DNA from: Lentisphaerota bacterium
GTDB taxonomy: Bacteria > Verrucomicrobiota > Lentisphaeria > Victivallales > Victivallaceae
Length of the DNA: 64,000 nucleotides
Assembly (NCBI GenBank): GCA_015061805.1
Contig: SUVV01000003.1
Span: 110,839-174,838 of the forward strand
Reading direction: 5' to 3'
Made by a program: the position numbers and the translations under genes. The notes under the pieces were generated by a model. That model had not been told where the DNA came from. It made no database searches and saw only the letters and a list, made by a program, of their open reading frames with translations. The first letter of the stretch is position 1, and the number at the start of each line of letters is the position of its first letter. Positions 36,041 through 45,347 of this stretch are shown piece after piece.

Positions 36041-37588
36041 ATGACTGTCTGGATAATCGCCACCGGTGTAATCGCTGCTGTCGCAGGATTGGTTATCGGT
36101 ACCATGATCCAGCGCATTCAGCGCAATGCCGCTGAACACAGCGCCGCCAAAATCCGCAGCAACGCGGAAAAAGAGGCGGAACATGTGCTTCGTGAAGCAC
36201 GCGTTTCCGCAAAGGAAAAAATCAACAAAATGCGCGAAGAGTGCGAAGCCGAACTCAAGGAACGCCGCAAAGAGCAGACCGCCGCTGAAAGACGGCTCGC
36301 CCAGCGCGAGGAAACTCTCGACCGCCGCGCCGATACCATGGATGCCAAACTCAAGGGTATCGAAAAGCAGGAAGCCGATATCGCCGTTCTGCGCGAACGC
36401 CTTACCAATCGCGAGCAGGAGTTGAGCAAAAGCATCTCCCGTCAGATCGATGAACTGGAACGCATCGCCGGCATGTCCCGGGATGAAGCCCGGAACATTC
36501 TGCTGGAAAAACTGCAGAATGAGGTCAAAAATGAGTCCGGTCTGCTGGTTCGCGACATCCTGGAAGAAGCCCGGGAACGCAGTGAAAAAGAGGCCCGCCG
36601 CATCCTCACCTATGCCATGCAGCGTTATGCTTCTGACTGCACCTATGAGCGCACCACCGCCACCATTCCGCTTCCCAACGATGAAATGAAAGGACGCATC
36701 ATCGGCCGTGAAGGACGCAATATCCGCGCCATCGAAAGCGCAACCGGTGTCAATTTGCTGATCGACGATACCCCTGAAGCGGTCGTCATCAGCTGTTTCG
36801 ATCCGGTGCGTAAAGAGGTCGCCCGCCGCCTGATGGAACGCCTCATCGGTGACGGCCGCATCCACCCGACCCGCGTCGAAGAACTGGTCAAAAAGATCTC
36901 CAAAGAGTTGGAAGACGAACTTTTCCAGGTCGGTGAAGCCGCCGTTCTGGAAACCGGCATCCCCGGTGTCAGCCCGCAGGTCATGAAACTTCTCGGCAGA
37001 CTCAAATACCGTTACAGCTTCTCACAGAACGTGCTTCAGCACTCACTCGAAACCGCCTATTTCATGGGCGTTATCGCCGCTGAACTCGGACTCGATGAAA
37101 AGAAAGCCAAACGTATCGGTCTTTTCCACGACCTCGGCAAGGCGATCGACCACGAAGTCGAAGGTCCTCACGCCCAGATCGGTGCCGATGTCCTGCGTAA
37201 ATACAACGAACCCAAAGATGTCGTCCACGCCGTCGCCGCCCACCACGCCGAAATCGAACCCGAAAGCCTCTACGATATCCTGATCAACACCTGCGATACC
37301 CTGAGCGCTTCCCGCCCCGGCGCCAGAAGCGAGACCACCGAACTCTATCTCAAACGTCTGGAACAACTCGAAGCCATCGCCAACGAATTCAACGGAGTCG
37401 AATCCTGCTTCGCTCTGCAGGCCGGACGCGAGATCCGCGTCGTGGTAACTCCGGAGAAGATCGGCGAAGGCGATGCCCAGATGCTCGCCAAGGATATCTG
37501 TTCCAGAATCGAAAAAGAGATGACCTATCCCGGTCAGATCAAAGTCACCATCATCCGCGAAACCCGCTCCGTCGAATACGCAAAGTGA
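36041..37588 (+). CDS. rny: Ribonuclease Y
   Basis: Membrane-anchored endoribonuclease that starts mRNA decay. The 515 residues show an N-terminal membrane helix (1-22), a long charged coiled coil (25-190), a KH domain with GRIIGREGRNIRAIE near 220-235 and the HD domain with HSLETAYFMG, FHDLGKAIDHE and AAHHAEIEPE. C-terminal region VVVTPEKIGEGDAQMLAKDI is typical. ATG at 36041 is preceded by AAGGAG. Presence of RNase Y in a diderm suggests an RNase Y-based decay pathway rather than an RNase E one. Confidence 0.96.
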   Translation: MTVWIIATGVIAAVAGLVIGTMIQRIQRNAAEHSAAKIRSNAEKEAEHVLREARVSAKEKINKMREECEAELKERRKEQTAAERRLAQREETLDRRADTMDAKLKGIEKQEADIAVLRERLTNREQELSKSISRQIDELERIAGMSRDEARNILLEKLQNEVKNESGLLVRDILEEARERSEKEARRILTYAMQRYASDCTYERTTATIPLPNDEMKGRIIGREGRNIRAIESATGVNLLIDDTPEAVVISCFDPVRKEVARRLMERLIGDGRIHPTRVEELVKKISKELEDELFQVGEAAVLETGIPGVSPQVMKLLGRLKYRYSFSQNVLQHSLETAYFMGVIAAELGLDEKKAKRIGLFHDLGKAIDHEVEGPHAQIGADVLRKYNEPKDVVHAVAAHHAEIEPESLYDILINTCDTLSASRPGARSETTELYLKRLEQLEAIANEFNGVESCFALQAGREIRVVVTPEKIGEGDAQMLAKDICSRIEKEMTYPGQIKVTIIRETRSVEYAK

Positions 37589-37618
37589 TCAGGAGCATCC
37601 TTCCGGATGATTGGAATT

Positions 37619-37650
37619 GCGCCGGTTGCCGGGTTCACGCCCGGCAGGCG
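37619..37650. repeat. REP-like palindrome, inverted copy
   Basis: GCGCCGGTTGCCGGG, loop, GCCCGGCAGGCG is the reverse complement of the palindrome found in both tandem copies at 6096-6128 and 6291-6323, with changes mainly in the loop. Lies between rny and the next promoter; it might also help terminate rny. Confidence 0.6.
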
Positions 37651-37691
37651 TAATATTGTGAATTGCCGGTGTAAAATTTTACTGGAAATCC

Positions 37692-37720
37692 TTGACGGAA
37701 ACGGCTGATTGAGCTATATT
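37692..37720 (+). promoter_or_regulatory. Promoter of the Pro-rich protein-lepB unit
   Basis: TTGACG (37692-37697), 17-base spacer, TATATT (37715-37720). A leader of about 120 AT-rich bases follows. Confidence 0.75.
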
Positions 37721-37849
37721 CTTATACGAGCATAAAAAATATTCAAAAAATATTTAGAATATTAAAATAATTTTGTCTTTCAAATCGTTTTAAGGTGTGA
37801 AAGGCAATTCGCCTTGAGAAAAATTTTTGAAAACAAGGAGAAAATCAAA

Positions 37850-38215
37850 ATGAATGCAAAAATCAAAGTTGTCACCGCTGCCGCGATCTTCTGTGTCGGA
37901 ACCTGCGCTTTCGCCGCTCCGCGCCACCACCACTATCACAACGAAGGACTCGAACTTGCCAACGGCATTGTCGATCTGGTCTGCAAAGTACTGAAACCCG
38001 CACCGGTAGTCGTCGCTCCGGCAACCACTACGGTCGTCGCTCCGGTCGTCACCCAGCCCGCTCCGGTCGTGGTAACTCAACCGGCTCCGGTGGTCGTCAC
38101 CCAGCCCGCTCCGGTAGTCATCACCCGCCCGGCTCCGGTGATCTATTACACCCGTCCGGCGCCGCCGCCGCGCCATCATCGCGGTCGTCCCGGCAGAGGA
38201 GGCCATCGCCGCTGA
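37850..38215 (+). CDS. Small secreted His/Pro/Val-rich repeat protein
   Basis: A 121-residue protein with a signal peptide (about 1-23, ending CAFAA). The mature part begins PRHHHYHNEG, then has five to six 8-residue repeats of the type QPAPVVVT, ending in RHHRGRPGRGGHRR. No enzymatic domain. His clusters at both ends might bind metal, and the Pro-Val repeats should form an extended spacer. The ATG at 37850 has AGGAG 9 bases upstream. Its stop overlaps the lepB start by one base. I do not recognise a family; similar Pro-rich proteins are envelope-spanning linkers. Confidence 0.75.
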   Translation: MNAKIKVVTAAAIFCVGTCAFAAPRHHHYHNEGLELANGIVDLVCKVLKPAPVVVAPATTTVVAPVVTQPAPVVVTQPAPVVVTQPAPVVITRPAPVIYYTRPAPPPRHHRGRPGRGGHRR

Positions 38216-39396
38216 TGAAATTTCTGCTCAAACGCAAACAGCGAAAATTGATCGCTGAACTCAAAAACCGCCGCCACGCCGAGGATGACCTGCTCTCCCC
38301 GGCGTTGCGTCATGAGTTTGATGAAATCATCCATGATCTGGAAACCTCCTCCCCGGAAAAAGATTCCATCGACCGGGCAAATGAACGTTTCAATGCTCTG
38401 GCTCTGCCTTTCAAGCGGGGAACTATGTTTGCCATTCTGGATCTGCTGGCGGTGGTGGGAGCAGTTGCGTTCGGGCTTCGCGGATTATATTTCCAGCCGT
38501 TCCGGATACCGACCAGTTCCATGCAGCCGACACTGTACGGGATCCATTACATGAACAAAGAGAGTTCAGGAAACCGCTGGCTCAACAAAATTCCCGCCCC
38601 TTTGAATAAACTTCTCTTCGGCATGTGCGATGCCGTTGCCCATTCTCCGGAAGATGCCGTATACTATACCGGACAGGAACGCACAGTTCCCGGAACCGTT
38701 TTTGACCATACCGCATTCACCATTGGAAATCGCCGTATCACACTTCCCGGAAATCCCGATCAGGTCATCGCTTATGCCAATCTCGCTGACGGAAGGGAAT
38801 TCCGTAAAGGCGAAACCATTGCCGACGGATTTGTTTCTCTGGGCGATCACCTCTTTGTGGAACGCTTCTCGCTCTACCTCATTCCGCCGAAACGGGGTGA
38901 TGTGATGGTCTTTACCACCGAAAATCTCAAATACAACGATATCCCGCTGATACTGACCGGCGGTTACTATTACATCAAACGGCTGGCGGCACTGCCGGGA
39001 GATACAGTCAAAATCGAAGATGACCAGCTTTATATCAAACCCGGCGGCAAAGGAGAATTCTGCAAAATTCAGGATATAGAACCCCGTTTCCGTAAACTCT
39101 ATTCCGGCAAAGGCGGTTACCACGGTCATATTGCCAAAATGGGAAATCAGCCGTTCGCTTACGGTGAAGAGTACACCATCCCGGAAGATACCTATTTGAT
39201 GCTGGGAGATAATTCCCGTTTCAGCATGGACAGCCGCTACTTTGGTACCGTACACCGGCGCCAGCTGATCGGCAGAGCATGGATGACCTTCTATCCGTTG
39301 AGCCGCCGCACCGGCATTGTGGATTCCAAAGAACCGCTGGATATCCCGACCGGAGAACCCAATATCAGCACCTTCCCCGCAATGTATCAGCAGTAA
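38215..39396 (+). CDS. lepB: Signal peptidase I
   Basis: Cleaves signal peptides at the outer face of the inner membrane. The 393 residues have one membrane helix (about 72-92), then the catalytic Ser102 in FRIPTSSMQPTL, the Lys255 region YYIKRLAALPGDTV and the late box MLGDNSRFSMDSRYFG. The catalytic Ser/Lys dyad is intact. It is longer than E. coli LepB, with an N-terminal charged cytoplasmic segment of 70 residues and an insert between 108 and 220. One-base overlap with the Pro-rich protein gene shows translational coupling. Relevant to the Ntn hydrolase at 33912, whose activation should depend on this enzyme. Confidence 0.93.
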   Translation: MKFLLKRKQRKLIAELKNRRHAEDDLLSPALRHEFDEIIHDLETSSPEKDSIDRANERFNALALPFKRGTMFAILDLLAVVGAVAFGLRGLYFQPFRIPTSSMQPTLYGIHYMNKESSGNRWLNKIPAPLNKLLFGMCDAVAHSPEDAVYYTGQERTVPGTVFDHTAFTIGNRRITLPGNPDQVIAYANLADGREFRKGETIADGFVSLGDHLFVERFSLYLIPPKRGDVMVFTTENLKYNDIPLILTGGYYYIKRLAALPGDTVKIEDDQLYIKPGGKGEFCKIQDIEPRFRKLYSGKGGYHGHIAKMGNQPFAYGEEYTIPEDTYLMLGDNSRFSMDSRYFGTVHRRQLIGRAWMTFYPLSRRTGIVDSKEPLDIPTGEPNISTFPAMYQQ

Positions 39397-39462
39397 GCAG
39401 GTTTTTTCCTGCCGCCACCATGAAACAACGATAATCTTTTCGGCAAAACATCTCATCGGCAC

Positions 39463-39491
39463 TTGAATTCTGCAAAAAAAAGCATTATCTT
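39463..39491 (+). promoter_or_regulatory. Promoter of eno
   Basis: TTGAAT (39463-39468), 17-base spacer, TATCTT (39486-39491). Confidence 0.6.
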
Positions 39492-39538
39492 TATCAGTGG
39501 CAGTATTGAAGTGTCACTCAGGATGGAGGAAAAGTGCT

Positions 39539-40813
39539 ATGTCGGAAATCAAAAATATTCTGGCTCGGGAAATTCTGGATTCCCGGGGAAACCCGACGCT
39601 CGAGGTTGAAGTCACTCTGAAATCAGGTGCCATCGGCAGAGGAAGCGTACCATCCGGAGCATCCACCGGTTCACGGGAAGCCGTTGAATTGCGCGACGGT
39701 GAAAAACGCCGATTCCGCGGCATGGGTGTCCGCAAGGCGGCAAATAATGTCGAAGAACGTATTTTCCCGGGACTGGAAAATGTTGAAGGCTGTGACCAGC
39801 TTGCTGTCGATCGGGCGATGATCATGTTAGATGGAACCCGTGACAAAAGCAAACTCGGCGCCAATGCCACGCTGGCAGTTTCGATCGCAGTCGCCAGAGC
39901 CGCCGCCGCAGAATTGGATATTCCGCTGTACCGTCATCTGGGCGGATTCAATGCCAAAGTACTGCCGATACCGATGTTCAATATTCTTAACGGCGGCCGC
40001 CATGCCGATTCCGGGACGGCAATCCAGGAATTTATGATACGACCGGTGGGTGCCACCTGTTTCGCTGATGCCGTGGAAATGGGGTGCGGGGTATTCTATG
40101 CGCTGAAACAACTCCTGAAAGAAAAAGGATTATCGACTGCCGTCGGCGATGAAGGCGGATTTGCCCCACGGATCCCCGGCGGAGTCAAAGCCAGACTGGA
40201 CTTGCTGGTAAAAGCGGTTGAAAACGCCGGATATAACCCCGGGACAGATATACAACTGGCGCTGGATTGTGCCGCTACCGAAATCTGGCAGCGCAATTTG
40301 TATGACTATTCGCTTTTTGAAAATGACGATATCCTGCCGAAAAATTCAGAGGCACAGGTCAATTTTCTGGAAGAATTGGTCGATGAATACCCCATCGACT
40401 CCATTGAAGACGGCATGGCTGAAAACGATTGGAGCGGCTGGGGACTTCTCACCGAACGGCTGGGGAATCGCTGTCAGCTGGTCGGAGATGATCTCTTTGT
40501 CACCAATGTTGAAATGATCCGGCGCGGTATCGATCTCAAAATCGGTAACGCCGTCCTGATAAAACCCAACCAGATCGGAACTTTGAGTGAAACTTTTGAT
40601 GCAATCGAATTGACGCGCCGCGCCGGTTATCAGCCGATAATCAGCCATCGTTCCGGAGAAACCGAGGATACGGTGATCGCAGATATCGCTGTCGCTGCCA
40701 ATGCCGGTCAAATCAAAGCCGGTTCCCTCTCACGCACCGACCGGGTGGCAAAATATAACCAACTGCTCCGAATCGAAGATCAACTCGGAGATCTCGCTAT
40801 CTACGGTTTATAA
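39539..40813 (+). CDS. eno: Enolase
   Basis: Interconverts 2-phosphoglycerate and phosphoenolpyruvate. The 424 residues contain all landmarks: [83 protein letters not shown] and [10 protein letters not shown]. Note [10 protein letters not shown] in place of the common MQEFMI. ATG 39539 follows GGAGG at 9 bases; the more upstream in-frame ATG at 39497 overlaps the promoter. Monocistronic, ended by the long hairpin at 40818. Confidence 0.97.
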   Translation: MSEIKNILAREILDSRGNPTLEVEVTLKSGAIGRGSVPSGASTGSREAVELRDGEKRRFRGMGVRKAANNVEERIFPGLENVEGCDQLAVDRAMIMLDGTRDKSKLGANATLAVSIAVARAAAAELDIPLYRHLGGFNAKVLPIPMFNILNGGRHADSGTAIQEFMIRPVGATCFADAVEMGCGVFYALKQLLKEKGLSTAVGDEGGFAPRIPGGVKARLDLLVKAVENAGYNPGTDIQLALDCAATEIWQRNLYDYSLFENDDILPKNSEAQVNFLEELVDEYPIDSIEDGMAENDWSGWGLLTERLGNRCQLVGDDLFVTNVEMIRRGIDLKIGNAVLIKPNQIGTLSETFDAIELTRRAGYQPIISHRSGETEDTVIADIAVAANAGQIKAGSLSRTDRVAKYNQLLRIEDQLGDLAIYGL

Positions 40814-40817
40814 GAAA

Positions 40818-40873
40818 TTGGGGGAAGGGAAAAACTTTTTTTCCCGTGAAAAAAAGTTTTTCCCTTCCCCCAA
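40818..40873. terminator. Perfect 26-bp inverted repeat after eno
   Basis: Arms 40818-40843 and 40848-40873 with a 4-base loop pair without a mismatch; the stem reads TTGGGGGAAGGGAAAAACTT and continues with five T and a C. It lies 5 bases after the eno stop. It is followed by a second hairpin CGGAGC-TTTGCC-GCTCCG near 40898-40915. Works as terminator, but is longer than needed and may be a mobile or REP-like repeat. Confidence 0.7.
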
Positions 40874-40950
40874 ACCCCCATCCTTTTTCAAAAAAAGCGG
40901 AGCTTTGCCGCTCCGTTGTCGCGGCTGATACTTTACTCACGATGTGGGCG

Positions 40951-41187
40951 CTTCATATTTACCGAAGGTAAACGCTTCACATTGCGAAGCAATGCTTCAC
41001 GCAGGATTTATCCTGCGCTTCACGTTGGTTTGCATCGCAAACCAACACAATATAAATTTATCATATCATTACTCGCGAAGCGAGCGCTTCACGTTTGCCA
41101 AAGGCAAACACTTCACATTGCAAAGCAATGCTTCACGCAGGATTTATCCTGCGCTTCACGTTGGTTTGCTGCGCAAACCAACACAAT
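40951..41187. repeat. CTTCA-linked hairpin array, two 101-bp copies
   Basis: Copy 1 is 40951-41051 and copy 2 is 41087-41187, each exactly 101 bp, separated by 35 bases. Each copy has four palindromes joined by CTTCA: TTTACC-GAA-GGTAAA (copy 2: TTTGCC-AAA-GGCAAA), ATTGC-GAA-GCAAT, GCAGGAT-TT-ATCCTGC and TTGGTTTGC-ATC-GCAAACCAA. Differences between the copies fall in loops or occur as compensating pairs. The 35-base spacer (with CTCGC-GAA-GCGAG) recurs in altered form at about 41229-41263. No gene in 40874-41295. Confidence 0.85.
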
Positions 41188-41295
41188 AGCGGGGTATGTT
41201 TGCTCCCGTTGGTCGCAAAACAGGAAACATAAACTTATCATGTCCGAACTTGCGAAGTGAGCGAAGCAAGGCTCCCGACAATATTAAAAACGGAA

Positions 41296-41994
41296 TCAGG
41301 GAAATTGACTGCGCTGCCGCAGACGTTCACCCTCGGCGGATTTTTTTGCGGTCTCTTTTTCAAATTTCTTTTCGGCGACCTTGCGCCGGGCATCTTCCAG
41401 CCGGCTTTTGATGACCGCTTCCTGAGCAGCGCGTTCTGCGGCAAGGATATCCGCTTTTTCTTTGGCTGCAACGGCGGCGCCGCGCAGTTCATAATCGGCG
41501 AGGAAACGTTCCAGTTCCGGAGTCATATTCAAGGAAAGTCCGGCTTGAGCGGCGATCCGGGCGCTCCGCATGGCAGAGGAACTCTTTGCCCGCTTCAATC
41601 CCCGGAAAATACGTTCGGCATTACGCAACTGGGAAATCTTGGGATAGACCTCATTGAAAGTACGGTTATTGCTGTATTTTCTCCGGACTTTGCGGATAAG
41701 CTGCAGCGCCCGGCTGATATTGCCGTGATTGATCATTTTCTGGATTTCGATCACAGTATCGTTGGATTCCTGGATCACGATCAATTCGTCGATATAAGCG
41801 GCATCCGGATCAAGGGTTTTAAGTTTCCGCGCCTGACGGATGGCGGTATCATTCTGTTTATTTTCGATACTGCGGAAAAACCGTGCAGTCAACTCCATTT
41901 GTTCCAATGGCGGCGCCGGGTGTGAATCACCGCACCCGGAAACTATTGCCGCGATCATCAGTGCAGCCGTGATATTGAAAAACAGATTTTTCAC
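41296..41994 (-). CDS. Lipoprotein of unknown function
   Basis: A 232-residue protein with lipoprotein signal peptide (lipobox IVSGC, Cys21). The mature part is helical: a TPR-like region (ARFFRSIENKQNDTAIRQARK) and a long Ala/Glu/Lys/Arg coiled coil at the C-terminus (about 165-232). No named family is recognised. It is 48 bases after mtaB on the same strand, the last gene of the nuoE-nuoF-gltD-mtaB run; this may be simple read-through. Reading through the last codons crosses no stop until 41296. Confidence 0.75.
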   Translation of the reverse strand: MKNLFFNITAALMIAAIVSGCGDSHPAPPLEQMELTARFFRSIENKQNDTAIRQARKLKTLDPDAAYIDELIVIQESNDTVIEIQKMINHGNISRALQLIRKVRRKYSNNRTFNEVYPKISQLRNAERIFRGLKRAKSSSAMRSARIAAQAGLSLNMTPELERFLADYELRGAAVAAKEKADILAAERAAQEAVIKSRLEDARRKVAEKKFEKETAKKSAEGERLRQRSQFP

Positions 41995-42042
41995 AGATAT
42001 TCTCCAAACTTTCTTATAAATTACTCTGCAGTCGGTATTTTG

Positions 42043-43311
42043 TCAAGGCAAATCTTCCGGAGTTGAGGTATTTTCCGGCGAAAGTTGAACCTTGACGATC
42101 TTTCCGGTCACTGTTTGTTCTGCAGGAACACTCACTGCCAGATAGTTGTCGCTCCACCCTTTGGCGACTCCGGAATGGATTCTTTCAAAGATGACCGGAG
42201 CAATCGTACCGTATTGGGAAGTCACAAAATCACGGGCGGATTCCGCCGCAGTTTTCCGCAGTTCGCTCATGCGTTCCTTTACCGCATCAGGATGGACTCT
42301 GCCCGGCATTTCAGCAGCAGCAGTCCCCGGACGCGGCGAATAGGCAAAGCAGTGGATATTGGCGAAACCGATCTGTTTCACCACCTGCAGGGCTTCAGCA
42401 AAATCCGCTTCAGTTTCACCGGGAAATCCGACAATGAAATCGGTTCCCAGATGGATACCAGGAACCAGAGTTTTTATTTTGCCGGCGAAATCAACAAAGC
42501 CGGCGGCATCATAGCGGCGGTTCATCAATTTAAGAATACGGTCAGCTCCATGCTGCATGGACAGATGCAGAAAACGGCAGACCTTGGGATTGGCGGCGAT
42601 CAATTCCGGTATCGTCATATCGCCGGGATGGGGTTCCGTCGAACTCAACCGTATCCGGAAATCCCCGGGTATCTCACTGATACGGGAAATCAATCCCGTC
42701 AAATCACAACCGCTGTCACGATAGTTGCAGGTGTTGACTCCGGTCAGCACGATCTCCGGAAATCCGGCATCGATATTTTTTTTGCAGTCAGCCAGAGTTT
42801 CTTCCAGATTTCTGGAACGGGAAGCCCCCCGCACCACCGGAACGATGCAGTAGGAGCAGAAATTATCGCACCCTTCCTGGATCTTGATAAATGCCCGCGA
42901 CCGGAACGGAAAACTGGAAAAACTGTTTTCACGGAAATTTTCCACCTCGATCTGGCGGCTTTTTCTGCCGGGGGAATTCTTGAAAAGATCACCTTTCTTA
43001 TCCGGATTGGTGAGGACAGAAACGGCTCCGGCATTGAGCATCGCTTCCGGATTGACTTCAACTGCACATCCGGCGGCAATGATCGGCACACCGGGATTTT
43101 CCCGGTGCAGCCGCAATATCTGGCGGCGGCTTTTGGCTTCTGCCTCGGCAGTGACCGCACAGGTATTGACCACGATCAGATCAACGGGGGAACGCGGATC
43201 GTCACAAAGCCGGAATCCCGCCTGCTCCAACCGCGCCGTCAAAAGCGCGGTATCGGCATGATTGAGACGGCAGCCGAGAGTGACTATCCGGGCAGTTTTA
43301 CCTTGATCCAT
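42043..43311 (-). CDS. mtaB: tRNA t6A37 methylthiotransferase (MtaB)
   Basis: A radical-SAM methylthiotransferase converting t6A37 to ms2t6A in tRNAs for ANN codons. The 422 residues have the N-terminal UPF0004 domain (TLGCRLNHADT, VVNTCAVTAEAEAKSR), the radical SAM motif CDNFCSYC within KIQEGCDNFCSYCIVP, and a C-terminal TRAM-like domain. TLGCRLNHADT and RSRKxx features favour MtaB over MiaB or RimO. I choose the ATG at 43311; a TTG at 43338 would overlap the upstream gene. The gap to that gene is 8 bases, so an iron-sulfur enzyme sits in the same transcript as the bifurcating complex. Confidence 0.9.
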   Translation of the reverse strand: MDQGKTARIVTLGCRLNHADTALLTARLEQAGFRLCDDPRSPVDLIVVNTCAVTAEAEAKSRRQILRLHRENPGVPIIAAGCAVEVNPEAMLNAGAVSVLTNPDKKGDLFKNSPGRKSRQIEVENFRENSFSSFPFRSRAFIKIQEGCDNFCSYCIVPVVRGASRSRNLEETLADCKKNIDAGFPEIVLTGVNTCNYRDSGCDLTGLISRISEIPGDFRIRLSSTEPHPGDMTIPELIAANPKVCRFLHLSMQHGADRILKLMNRRYDAAGFVDFAGKIKTLVPGIHLGTDFIVGFPGETEADFAEALQVVKQIGFANIHCFAYSPRPGTAAAEMPGRVHPDAVKERMSELRKTAAESARDFVTSQYGTIAPVIFERIHSGVAKGWSDNYLAVSVPAEQTVTGKIVKVQLSPENTSTPEDLP

Positions 43312-43319
43312 CGTTGAAA

Positions 43320-45347
43320 TTATCTCTTTTTGCGCCAATCCAAAGCACCGGTCGGGCAGCTTTCAATACACTTGCCGCAATCTTTGCACGAAAGCGGCAG
43401 ACCGGAATTGAACGCAGTACCGATCATGGACTGGAAACCACGCTTCTGCAGGGAAAGCAGAGTTTGATTGACCACCTCTTTACAAACTTTGACGCAAACG
43501 GTACATTTGATACATTTGCCGCGATCCTGAATGATCTCCGGATGACGGACATCGTAACTGGCAACCTGACGGGCACCGGGATAGGCGTTGGGACGGCAGC
43601 CGGCTTCATCGGAGAATTTGCGGAGTTTGCAATCGCTCTTATCGGAACAGCTGCATTCGATACAGCGTTTTCCTTCGGCGGCGAGTTCTTCGGCGGTCGC
43701 GGTGGCGCAAACTTCGTTGAAAGTGGTACGGCGTTCTTCGATGGGGATGAATTTCAGTTCGACCCGTGCCGCATCCGAAAGGTCATCACGCAGGACGACC
43801 ACATCTTCCCGGCTCATCTCCTGCCAGGTACCGCGGGAGATGAAAACGCTGTTTTCGTGCGGCATGGGGATATTGAGCAGATCTTCGGCGATTTCCATAG
43901 CGGCAAGGCGGCCGGAAGCGATGGCCTCGACGACGGTCGCGGCACCGTAAGCGCAGTCACCGGCGGCATAAAGTTTACCTTCGATACGGGTGCTGCCGGC
44001 TTTGACATCGAGGTTGCCGTAACGATCGACGGGGAGACCGGCGGGAGCGTCGGTATTCTGACCGATGGCACCGATAACGGTGTCGGCTTCGATCTCAAAT
44101 TCGCTGCCGGGAACAGCGACCGGTTTGCGGCGGCCGGAGGCATCGGGTTCACCGAGTTCCATTTTCAAACAGGTAAGCACCAGTTTATCGCCGCGTTTTT
44201 CCAACTTGACAGGAGCGGTGAGGAACTGGAACTTGACGCCCTCTTCTCCGGCTTCTGCGATTTCGATCTTTTCAGCGGGCATTTCCGCTTCGGTACGGCG
44301 ATAGATACAGGTCACATCCGCGCTGCCCAGACGGACACTGCTGCGGACGCAGTCCATGGCAGTATTGCCGCCGCCGATAACGAGAGTGCGGCCGGGGTTG
44401 GGAGCGACGTTGCCGTTGACAGCGATATTGTGCAGGAAGCCGATACCGGGGGTGGCGAGTTCTTCACCTTCACAGCGCAGACCGGAAGCCTTCCAGCAAC
44501 CGATGGCGATGACGACCGCATCGAACTCTTTCTGCAGTTCATCGAGAGCGATATCCGCGCCCAGTTTTTTACCGGGTACGAATGTGATGCCCATTTTGGC
44601 AAAGTGAGCAACTTCGCGGTCAAGGATCGCTTTGGGCAGACGGTATTCGGGGATACCGTAACGGGTCATACCGCCGAACTTTTCTTCAGCGTCATAGACG
44701 GCGACGGCAAATCCCTGCAGTCTCAGATAGTAAGCCGCAGAAAGACCGGCGGGGCCGCCGCCGATGACCGCGACCTGCTTACCGCAAAGTTCCGGAAGTG
44801 TTTCCATGTAGGAATCAAAACATTTGTCAGCGGCGAGCCGTTTGAATTCGTTGATAGCCACCGGTTTGCCGTCGATATTGCGGCGGCACTGCTTTTCGCA
44901 GAAGCGGGGGCAGACCCGGCCGACACTCATCGGCATCGGGATACGTTCCTTGATGATCGCCAGACCTTTTTCGAATTCACCGTTGGCGATGGCGCGGACA
45001 TATTCTTCGACCTGGGCGTGAGCGGGACAGGCGATGGTACAGGGTGCTTCACAGTCGCCGTTATGTTCACTCAAGAGCAGTTCCAACGCGGTACGGCGCA
45101 TATCGAGGACTTCGGGAGTGGTGACTTCGATCTCCTGACCGGGAGCGGGGCGGGCGGAACATGAAGGCAGGAACTTACCGGTTTTCTTGTCCTTGACCAC
45201 GCAGACAAAGCAGCTGGTGGTCTTGGAGATCCGCGGGTCGCCGCAAAGACCGGGGATAACAATACCGTTATCGCGGGCGGCATCCATTATAGTTTGACCG
45301 GCTTCGGCTTTTACCGCCTTGCCGTCGAGAAAAAATTCGATACTCAT
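43320..45347 (-). CDS. GltD-like NAD(P)H oxidoreductase subunit with ferredoxin domains (Stn/Nfn type)
   Basis: A 675-residue fusion. Residues 1-80: [2Fe-2S] NuoG-like domain (PGLCGDPR, TTSCFVCVV, LPSCSARP). Residues 90-165: His/Cys [4Fe-4S] region (NGDCEAPCTIACPAH, CPRFCEKQC). Residues 185-500: two-dinucleotide GltD/NfnB-like module with VIGGGPAGLSAAYYL (FAD) and VIGGGNTAMDCVR (NAD(P)). C-terminus: two [4Fe-4S] ferredoxin motifs (CIKCTVCVKVC, CKDCGKCIESC) . No hydrogenase H-cluster motif is present. With the next two genes it matches the layout of Stn-type NADH-dependent ferredoxin:NADP+ oxidoreductases known from Sporomusa. Start overlaps the nuoF-like stop by one base. Confidence 0.85.
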   Translation of the reverse strand: MSIEFFLDGKAVKAEAGQTIMDAARDNGIVIPGLCGDPRISKTTSCFVCVVKDKKTGKFLPSCSARPAPGQEIEVTTPEVLDMRRTALELLLSEHNGDCEAPCTIACPAHAQVEEYVRAIANGEFEKGLAIIKERIPMPMSVGRVCPRFCEKQCRRNIDGKPVAINEFKRLAADKCFDSYMETLPELCGKQVAVIGGGPAGLSAAYYLRLQGFAVAVYDAEEKFGGMTRYGIPEYRLPKAILDREVAHFAKMGITFVPGKKLGADIALDELQKEFDAVVIAIGCWKASGLRCEGEELATPGIGFLHNIAVNGNVAPNPGRTLVIGGGNTAMDCVRSSVRLGSADVTCIYRRTEAEMPAEKIEIAEAGEEGVKFQFLTAPVKLEKRGDKLVLTCLKMELGEPDASGRRKPVAVPGSEFEIEADTVIGAIGQNTDAPAGLPVDRYGNLDVKAGSTRIEGKLYAAGDCAYGAATVVEAIASGRLAAMEIAEDLLNIPMPHENSVFISRGTWQEMSREDVVVLRDDLSDAARVELKFIPIEERRTTFNEVCATATAEELAAEGKRCIECSCSDKSDCKLRKFSDEAGCRPNAYPGARQVASYDVRHPEIIQDRGKCIKCTVCVKVCKEVVNQTLLSLQKRGFQSMIGTAFNSGLPLSCKDCGKCIESCPTGALDWRKKR

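Noticed and set aside
40951..41187. CRISPR array
   Set aside because: No constant repeat with unique spacers; the repeated parts are different palindromes joined by CTTCA, and no cas gene is nearby.
43314..45164. 616-codon plus-strand frame opposite the GltD-like gene
   Set aside because: Same shadow pattern (Gly/Phe/Asp/Thr repeats); no start signals.
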